DNA of 8,858 nucleotides from Chloroflexota bacterium (GTDB lineage: Bacteria; Chloroflexota; Dehalococcoidia; Dehalococcoidales; UBA2162), in the NCBI GenBank assembly GCA_016202525.1, contig JACQOM010000056.1, positions 1-8,858 of the forward strand. The letters run 5' to 3'. Numbering within the stretch: position 1 is the stretch's first letter; every line of letters starts with the position of its first letter. Both the position numbers and the translations under genes were made by a program. The notes under the pieces are model-generated. The model was not told where the DNA came from and made no database searches. It saw only the letters and a program-made list of their open reading frames with translations. Below are positions 5,421-8,858 of the stretch, piece after piece.

Positions 5421-5449
5421 TTTACAATTGATACTGACAATCATATAAT
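5421..5449 (+). promoter_or_regulatory. Sigma70-type promoter of tRNA-Leu
   Basis: TTTACA (5421-5426), a 17-base spacer and a perfect TATAAT (5444-5449) form a strong promoter. Transcription would start near 5456, about a dozen bases before the mature tRNA 5' end, as is usual for tRNA genes. Confidence 0.75.
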
Positions 5450-5467
5450 TGGCGATGTGGCACGTGC

Positions 5468-5552
5468 GCCGGGGTGGCGGAACAGGCAGACGCAGCGGAC
5501 TTAAAATCCGCCGGAGCAATCCTTGTGGGTTCGAGTCCCTCCCCCGGCACCA
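5468..5552 (+). tRNA. tRNA-Leu (anticodon UAA), CCA encoded
   Basis: The acceptor stem GCCGGGG (5468-5474) pairs fully with CCCCGGC (5542-5548), followed by discriminator A and encoded CCA (5550-5552). The D-arm is GCG...CGC. The anticodon stem GCGGA/TCCGC (5495-5499, 5507-5511) holds loop CTTAAAA with anticodon TAA at 5502-5504, reading UUA/UUG. A class II variable arm (GGA, GCAA, TCC) is present, as expected for Leu. The T-loop TTCGAGT lies at 5530-5536. The T-stem GTGGG/CCCTC has one U-U mismatch (5526 with 5540), which is unusual. A strong promoter lies just upstream. A decayed partial copy lies at 4666. Confidence 0.93.
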
Positions 5553-5643
5553 TATAGAAAAAATTGACGATGTTCCCTTAAAGACTCGGCTTCTATCTGA
5601 CTTAAAATGCTTAACTTTTTTGACAAATGTTGAGGGGAATGGT

Positions 5644-5667
5644 TAAGCTTACTTGGATAAGTATAAA
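5644..5667 (+). promoter_or_regulatory. Possible hicBA promoter/operator region
   Basis: TATAAA (5662-5667) is a plausible -10 box 31 bases before the hicB start, but there is no convincing -35 box. Two small palindromes overlap it: TAAGCTTA (5644-5651) and TACTTGGATAAGTA (5650-5663). They could be an operator. HicB here shows no separate DNA-binding domain, so this is tentative. Confidence 0.25.
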
Positions 5668-5697
5668 TAAACAGACGAACAGAATATGGAGACGTAG

Positions 5698-5988
5698 ATG
5701 GCGGAAAAAATAGTAAAGGGGAAAATTCCGTTTTTTGTGTTTAAGGAGGGTAACAAGTTTGTTGCTTATTCTCCGGCTTTAGACCTCTCGACTTGTGGGG
5801 ATACAGAAAAACAAGCTCGTGTAAGGATGGCGGAAGCCTCTAGGATTTTACTGGATGAACTTATGCGGATGGGTACTCTCGAAGATGTTTTAACGGAGTT
5901 TGGGTGGAAAAAGATTACTTCTGAGAATGCTTGGTCTCCCCCGACATATAAACAGGAATTTGTGGAAGTCCCTGCGGGAGTGCATTAA
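5698..5988 (+). CDS. hicB: HicB-family antitoxin (96 aa)
   Basis: HicB binds and inhibits the HicA RNase. The N-terminal part has the HicB partial RNase H-like fold signature: a beta strand pair KIPFFVFKEGNKFVAYSP (9-26), then DLSTCGDTEKQA (29-40), then a helix from about 41 to 58. A C-terminal stretch, GTLEDVLTEFGWKK (59-72) ending EFVEVPAGVH, resembles HicB-like antitoxins without a separate helix-turn-helix or ribbon-helix-helix. I see no catalytic residues. The ATG at 5698 has GGAG six bases upstream (5688-5691). The toxin gene follows without any gap. The antitoxin-first order is the reverse of E. coli hicAB but common elsewhere. The pair is visibly richer in A and T than the metabolic genes, which fits horizontal acquisition. 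Family assignment is by recall of motifs. Confidence 0.8.
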   Translation: MAEKIVKGKIPFFVFKEGNKFVAYSPALDLSTCGDTEKQARVRMAEASRILLDELMRMGTLEDVLTEFGWKKITSENAWSPPTYKQEFVEVPAGVH

Positions 5989-6216
5989 CTGCCACGAATA
6001 ACTCCTATCAGTTGGAAGGACTTTGAAAACGTCCTGATTAAAGCGGGGTGCCGGTTTGTTAGACAGGAGGGAGACCATCGTATTTATACAAAGGACGGAT
6101 TGAAACGTCCTCTTGTGTTACCTATGTGTGACCTGCCTGTATTTATAATCCAAAACAATCTAAGAACTTTGGGACTTAGCCGAGACGAATATTTCAAGTT
6201 ACTTAACGAACATTAA
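5989..6216 (+). CDS. hicA: HicA-family mRNA interferase toxin (75 aa, apparent CTG start)
   Basis: The frame directly after the hicB stop reads LPRITPISWKDFENVLIKAG at its start, matching the usual M-P-R/P-x-x-P-(V/I)-S-W-K beginning of HicA proteins except that the first codon is CTG. The double-stranded-RNA-binding-like fold is evident: helix (9-20), strand CRFVRQEGDHRIYTK (21-35) with the expected catalytic H30, PLVLPM (41-46), DLPVFIIQNNLRTLGLSRDE (48-67) and YFKLLNEH at the end. Length is normal. The gene is in the same frame as hicB, separated only by TAA (5986-5988). A GGAG at 5977-5980 could serve as its binding site and support coupled translation. There is no ATG, GTG or TTG that preserves the domain. 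Either CTG is used, a readthrough HicB-HicA fusion is made, or an ATG start was lost and the toxin is silenced. Confidence 0.75.
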   Translation: MPRITPISWKDFENVLIKAGCRFVRQEGDHRIYTKDGLKRPLVLPMCDLPVFIIQNNLRTLGLSRDEYFKLLNEH

Positions 6217-6247
6217 AGACGTGGCATAAGAACCTTTTGCCAAGATT

Positions 6248-6277
6248 AAAAAAGTCCCTCTCCCTTGAGGGGAGAGG
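6248..6277 (-). terminator. Rho-independent terminator of the transketolase genes
   Basis: Read on the minus strand, CCTCTCCC and GGGAGAGG form an eight-base-pair G/C-rich stem with a five-base loop, followed by GAC and six T. It lies about 75 bases past the transketolase stop codon. The hairpin is also the left arm of a repeat element (6253-6341), so a repeat may have become the terminator. Confidence 0.5.
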
Positions 6278-6341
6278 CTAGAGCCTGTCCCGACTTGTCC
6301 TGAGCGAAGCCGAAGGAGCTTGCCGAAGGATGAGGGGGACT
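6253..6341. repeat. 89-base palindromic element between hicA and transketolase
   Basis: The ends AGTCCCTCTC (6253-6262) and GAGGGGGACT (6332-6341) are inverted repeats with one mismatch. The interior contains the 14-base unit GACTTGTCCTGAGC (6292-6305), also found at 8413-8426, and two CCGAAGG segments like those in the 5340-5385 repeat. It fills most of the gap between the converging hicA and transketolase genes. Confidence 0.5.
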
Positions 6342-6350
6342 GACTTAGTG

Positions 6351-7298
6351 CTAGCTCAGCTTCTTCCTCTTGAGCACGTCACGGACGGCTTGCGCAATAT
6401 CCTTAGCCGTCAGGCCATACATCTCCAGAAGCTCGGCAGGCTTGCCCGATGTAGCATAGGTATCCTTGATAGCGATAAACCCCATCGGCACCGGCTGGTG
6501 ACGGGCAACGACACGGGCAACGATGCTGCCCAGTCCGCCGTGTTCCAGGTGTTCCTCGGCAGTAACAATCGCGCCGGTATCAGCCGCCGCCTTAATGATG
6601 GCCGCCTCATCGACCGGTTTCAGGGTGGGCATATTCATTACAGCACAGTCGATGCCCTGCTGTTTGAGTCTATCAGCCGCTTCCAGAGCCTCGGCAACCA
6701 TAATGCCGATAGCGATGATAGTGGCGTCCTTGCCCTGCCTCATCATCACCGCCTTACCCTGATTGAAACGGTAGTCCCGGTCGTAAACCAGCGGCACTTT
6801 GGGACGCCCCAGCCTGATGTAGTAAGGTCCGTAGTTAGCCGCCGCCGTTTTTACTGCCTGGGCAGTCTCGATAGCATCGGCGGGCACGATAACCGTAAAA
6901 CCGGGCAGCGCACCGGCCAGAGCCAGGTCTTCGATAGCCTGATGTGAAGAGCCGTCTTCACCGACACTGATACCTCCGTGAGTAGTCACCAGCTTGACAT
7001 TGAACCCGGGTTGCGCTATCGACATCCGAATCTGGTCGAAACAACGCCCGGGAGCGAAAACAGCAAAGGTGCTGGCGAAAGGTATCTTGCCCGAGGCCGC
7101 CAGCCCGGCGGCAATAGTAACCATGTTCTGCTCGGCGATTCCGCAGTCGAAGAAACGGCCGGGAAACTCTTTGGCGAAGAAACGGGTCATCGTCGATTGA
7201 GACAGGTCGGCATCCAGCACGACGATATCCGGGTTCTCCCTGCCCAACTCGACCAGGGTTTGACCGTAGGCATCCCTCAACGCAATTTCTTCAGGCAT
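6351..7298 (-). CDS. Transketolase, C-terminal half (pyrimidine-binding and C-terminal domains)
   Basis: This 315-residue protein is the second half of a split transketolase, which moves two-carbon ketol units between sugar phosphates in the non-oxidative pentose phosphate pathway. Features: LRDAYGQTL (7-15); DADLSQST (29-36); FFDCGIAEQNMV (49-60), where E56 is the catalytic Glu contacting the cofactor; STFAVFAPGR (76-85); THGGISVGEDGSSHQAIED (106-124), with phosphate/substrate-binding His; then the C-terminal domain with MPTLKPVD (223-230), EEHLEHGGLGS (248-258) and a tail ending KKLS. ATG 7298 follows the stop of the N-terminal half by a single base, with AAGGAG ten bases upstream inside that gene, so translation is probably coupled. 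No key residue looks missing. A terminator-like hairpin follows at 6248-6277. DXS-like enzymes are related, but the split form and motifs favour transketolase. Confidence 0.92.
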   Translation of the reverse strand: MPEEIALRDAYGQTLVELGRENPDIVVLDADLSQSTMTRFFAKEFPGRFFDCGIAEQNMVTIAAGLAASGKIPFASTFAVFAPGRCFDQIRMSIAQPGFNVKLVTTHGGISVGEDGSSHQAIEDLALAGALPGFTVIVPADAIETAQAVKTAAANYGPYYIRLGRPKVPLVYDRDYRFNQGKAVMMRQGKDATIIAIGIMVAEALEAADRLKQQGIDCAVMNMPTLKPVDEAAIIKAAADTGAIVTAEEHLEHGGLGSIVARVVARHQPVPMGFIAIKDTYATSGKPAELLEMYGLTAKDIAQAVRDVLKRKKLS

Positions 7299-7299
7299 G

Positions 7300-8169
7300 C
7301 TAGGCTAACTCCTTCAGCGCTAACTCCACCTCGGCCGCCGTCGGCGCTTTGCCGTGAAAAGCCGCCTTATTCTCCATGAAGCTGACCCCTTTCCCCTTGA
7401 TAGTATGGGCGATAATGGCGGTGGGCTGCCCTTTAACCGCTCTGGCTTGGCCAAAAGCATCGATAATCTGGTTTAAGTCATGTCCATCGACCTCGATAAC
7501 GTTCCAGCCAAAAGCCTCCCACTTCTTATTGAAGGGAGCCAGGCTCATGACATCACGGTTCCAGCCATCGATTTGCAAGCCGTTATTATCCACGATAGCC
7601 ACCAGATTATCTACCTTAAAATGAGCCGCCGCCATAGCTGCCTCCCACACCTGCCCCTCATCGCACTCCCCGTCACCTAGCAAGACATATACCCGGTAGT
7701 CCTGTGCGTTGAGCCGTCCCGCCAGGGCAACACCGATGCCAAAAGATAATCCCTGTCCCAGGGAACCGGCCGACATCTCTATCCCCGGGGTAGTGGTACA
7801 GCAGGCATGACCCTGTAGCCGACTCGATAGCTGTCTCAGAGTGTCTAATTCCTCTACCGGCAGGTAACCGCTTTCCGCCAGAGCCGCATAAAGCAGAGGA
7901 GCGGCGTGCCCCTTGCTGAGGATAAATCGGTCCCTGTCCGGCCAGGTGGGATTTTCGGGGTTATGACGCATCACCCTGAAATAGAGGGCCGTAGCAATCT
8001 CCACAGCCGACAGCGAGCCTCCCGGGTGACCACTGCCCGCCTTCCCAATCATTGTAATAATGTGGCGGCGTAGCTTTTTGGCCATCACCGTCATCTCAGC
8101 TACTGACATCGATTTCGACCCGCTGGCAATATCTACTTTCGTCTTTGAACTATCACCCGCTTCCGGCAT
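7300..8169 (-). CDS. Transketolase, N-terminal half (thiamine-diphosphate-binding domain)
   Basis: This 289-residue protein binds the diphosphate end of the cofactor and pairs with the C-terminal half encoded one base downstream. Visible motifs: GKAGSGHPGGSLSAVE (42-57), with H48; SKGHAAPLLYA (85-95); SAGSLGQGLSFGIGVALA (133-150); the cofactor motif GDGECDEGQ (165-173) to DNNGLQIDG (194-202), both intact; HTIKGKGVSFME (255-266); and FHGKAP (271-276). An upstream GTG at 8175 is in frame, but GGAG lies only about one base from it. The same GGAG is seven bases from ATG 8169, so I choose ATG. The first 20 residues are a variable hydrophilic extension. Split transketolases are common in Chloroflexota, Clostridia and archaea. 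The gene lies downstream of thymidylate kinase on the same strand, but 320 repeat-rich bases apart. Confidence 0.93.
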   Translation of the reverse strand: MPEAGDSSKTKVDIASGSKSMSVAEMTVMAKKLRRHIITMIGKAGSGHPGGSLSAVEIATALYFRVMRHNPENPTWPDRDRFILSKGHAAPLLYAALAESGYLPVEELDTLRQLSSRLQGHACCTTTPGIEMSAGSLGQGLSFGIGVALAGRLNAQDYRVYVLLGDGECDEGQVWEAAMAAAHFKVDNLVAIVDNNGLQIDGWNRDVMSLAPFNKKWEAFGWNVIEVDGHDLNQIIDAFGQARAVKGQPTAIIAHTIKGKGVSFMENKAAFHGKAPTAAEVELALKELA

Positions 8170-8215
8170 TATCACTCTCCAGACAACGCAATTTCACCGA
8201 CGGCAAATAACGACA

Positions 8216-8248
8216 GAACCCCGGCTTTCATCATCACTGCCGAGGTTC
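8216..8248 (-). other. Hairpin in the leader of the transketolase genes
   Basis: GAACCTCGGC and GCCGGGGTTC on the minus strand form a ten-base-pair stem (one G-U pair) with a 13-base loop. It lies 47-79 bases before the transketolase start and has no T-run. It could be a leader structure, a degenerate repeat or part of a regulatory element. It does not resemble a TPP riboswitch. Confidence 0.4.
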
Positions 8249-8302
8249 CGTTTATGAGCATTCTCTGCACACTACCACTGAAAATTCTCACTTCCAGTTT
8301 TT

Positions 8303-8332
8303 ATCATACAACAATCTGTCATGCCAGGTCTA
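8303..8332 (-). promoter_or_regulatory. Weak candidate promoter of the transketolase genes
   Basis: On the minus strand TAGACC (8327-8332, four of six consensus bases), an 18-base spacer and TATGAT (8303-8308) form a possible promoter. It would give a leader of about 125 bases that includes the 8216-8248 hairpin. Confidence 0.25.
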
Positions 8333-8352
8333 CCGTTTAGGTTCCTTCCACT

Positions 8353-8385
8353 GTCATTGCGAGGAGCGCAGCGACGAAGCAATCC
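8353..8385. repeat. GTCATTGCGAG...GAAGCAATCC palindromic repeat
   Basis: ATTGC (8356-8360) pairs with GCAAT (8379-8383), around the centre GAGGAGCGCAGCGACGAA. I recognise this as a dispersed intergenic repeat type seen in many environmental bacterial genomes. Members with other centres lie at 1878-1916 and 3182-3244. Confidence 0.65.
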
Positions 8386-8390
8386 GTTCT

Positions 8391-8476
8391 GTCATTGCGA
8401 GAAGTTTACCCTGACTTGTCCTGAGCGACTTGTCCCGAGTAACACCGAGAGAAGCCGAAGGAGCGCAGTCGAAGGG
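8391..8476. repeat. Second, interrupted repeat copy with an internal 14-base duplication
   Basis: GTCATTGCGAG (8391-8401) restarts the previous repeat, but the matching right part GAGCGCAGTCGAAGG appears only at 8461-8475. Between them lie GACTTGTCCTGAGC (8413-8426) and GACTTGTCCCGAGT (8427-8440), a near-exact 14-base tandem pair, and GAAGCCGAAGG. It reads as one repeat nested in another. No gene lies in the surrounding 8170-8497 gap. Confidence 0.5.
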
Positions 8477-8497
8477 TGGTAATCTCTAAAAATTTAT

Positions 8498-8858
8498 TCA
8501 GCGGATTACACCGGAAAGTAGATGGCTCACCTTTTCCCATATAACTTCCTTTACTCTGTCCCTCGATTGACGGCCATCAATCACCAGCCAGCGTTTCGGC
8601 TCACTGGCCGCCAGTTTGAGATAGCCGTTCCGTACCTTCTGGTGAAAGGCGATGGCCTCCTGCTCAAAACGGTCATGCCTTTTGCCTTCTTTGCGTGCCA
8701 GACTTTCCTCTACCGGCATATCCAGCAAAATAGTTAAGGCAGGCGTTAACCCGCCGGTCGCCGTGTTATTAATCGTCCTGACCAGCGCCAAATCCAGCCC
8801 CCGCCCGTAGCTCTGGTAGGCAATCGTCGAATCGGCATAGCGATCGCAGATAACAACC
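8498..8858 (-). CDS. tmk: Thymidylate kinase, C-terminal part (5' end cut by window edge)
   Basis: Read from the window edge, the frame gives 119 residues ending at TGA 8498-8500; the true start is outside. Thymidylate kinases are about 205-210 residues, so roughly 90 N-terminal residues with the P-loop are missing. The enzyme phosphorylates dTMP to dTDP for DNA synthesis in the cytoplasm. Recognisable parts: the DRY motif in VVICDRYADSTIAYQSYGRG at the visible start; LTILLDMPVEESLARK, the strand and helix that follow the Walker-B-like strand; the LID segment with RKEGKRHDRFE; and the helix FHQKVRNGYLKLAA that follows DRFE in the family. The last strand is RWLVIDG. An apparent TTG start at 8791 is only an internal codon. 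The transketolase genes lie downstream on the same strand, about 330 bases away. Confidence 0.9.
   Translation of the reverse strand, partial: VVICDRYADSTIAYQSYGRGLDLALVRTINNTATGGLTPALTILLDMPVEESLARKEGKRHDRFEQEAIAFHQKVRNGYLKLAASEPKRWLVIDGRQSRDRVKEVIWEKVSHLLSGVIR

Larger units (their letters stand above)
4594..5443. other. Intergenic region of about 850 bases with a tRNA remnant, repeats and one candidate small gene
   Basis: Between the TM2 gene and the tRNA-Leu promoter I find no long gene. The region holds the tRNA-Leu-like remnant (4666-4732), a palindromic element (4762-4857), the candidate 37-residue gene on the minus strand (4952-5065), an AT-rich stretch (about 5140-5220) and a second inverted-repeat element (5250-5411). 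Open frames of 65-69 codons on the plus strand here run through the repeats or opposite the small gene and show no family features. Confidence 0.65.

Noticed and set aside
4666..5495. att sites of an integrated element formed by the 28-base direct repeat
   Set aside because: The repeat matches the 5' half of the tRNA, not the 3' end usually used; the 0.8 kb between has no integrase or cargo gene. Decay of a duplicate is simpler.
5449..5646. 65-codon frame across the tRNA
   Set aside because: It overlaps the whole tRNA-Leu gene and has no domain.
6330..6947. 205-codon plus-strand open frame
   Set aside because: It lies opposite the transketolase C-terminal half, whose motifs (catalytic Glu region, GISVGEDG) are unambiguous; the plus-strand translation has no family features.
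8170..8175. GTG at 8175 as the transketolase start
   Set aside because: The GGAG is only about one base upstream of it but seven bases from ATG 8169, which is therefore preferred.

Overview
The window is a gene-sparse stretch of a bacterial chromosome. It has strong AGGAGG-type ribosome binding sites, sigma70-like promoters and many short palindromic repeats between genes. These repeats (the GTCATTGCGAG...GAAGCAATCC and CCTGAGC...GAAGG types, and C/T-rich long hairpins) together with a split transketolase and an unlinked E1 alpha/beta pair suggest a Chloroflexota bacterium, perhaps Dehalococcoidia. That assignment is inference from memory, not a search result.

Layout. 1-1554, minus strand: a small cupin followed by an M20 amidohydrolase of the GHACGHN type, probably one operon, with the amidohydrolase cut by the window edge. 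1555-2203: no gene, but an array of hairpin repeats and a near-consensus promoter (TTGACA-17-TATAAA). 2204-4278, plus strand: E1 alpha and E1 beta subunits of a 2-oxoacid-dehydrogenase-like, thiamine-diphosphate-dependent enzyme, separated by a 140-base gap that holds a repeat. 4375-4593: a TM2-domain membrane protein. 4594-5460: a tRNA-Leu-derived pseudogene, repeats, a candidate 37-residue minus-strand peptide gene and a strong promoter. 5468-5552: tRNA-Leu(UAA). 5698-6216: a hicBA toxin-antitoxin pair, whose hicA begins with CTG directly after the hicB stop codon and is easily missed. 6351-8169, minus strand: the C-terminal and N-terminal halves of a split transketolase. 8498-8858, minus strand: the C-terminal part of thymidylate kinase.

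How the genes fit together. The transketolase halves are one enzyme made from two coupled genes of the non-oxidative pentose phosphate pathway. The E1 pair should form an alpha2beta2 enzyme, but no E2 or E3 gene follows it. Several residues normally conserved in E1 active sites are replaced in both subunits, so its reaction may not be the standard one. HicB should neutralise HicA, a small RNase.

Most interesting points: the altered E1 active site; the CTG-started, in-frame hicA; a repeat family in which a compact palindrome exists elsewhere in the window with two exact 23-base units inserted; and a decayed second tRNA-Leu copy 0.8 kb from the intact one.
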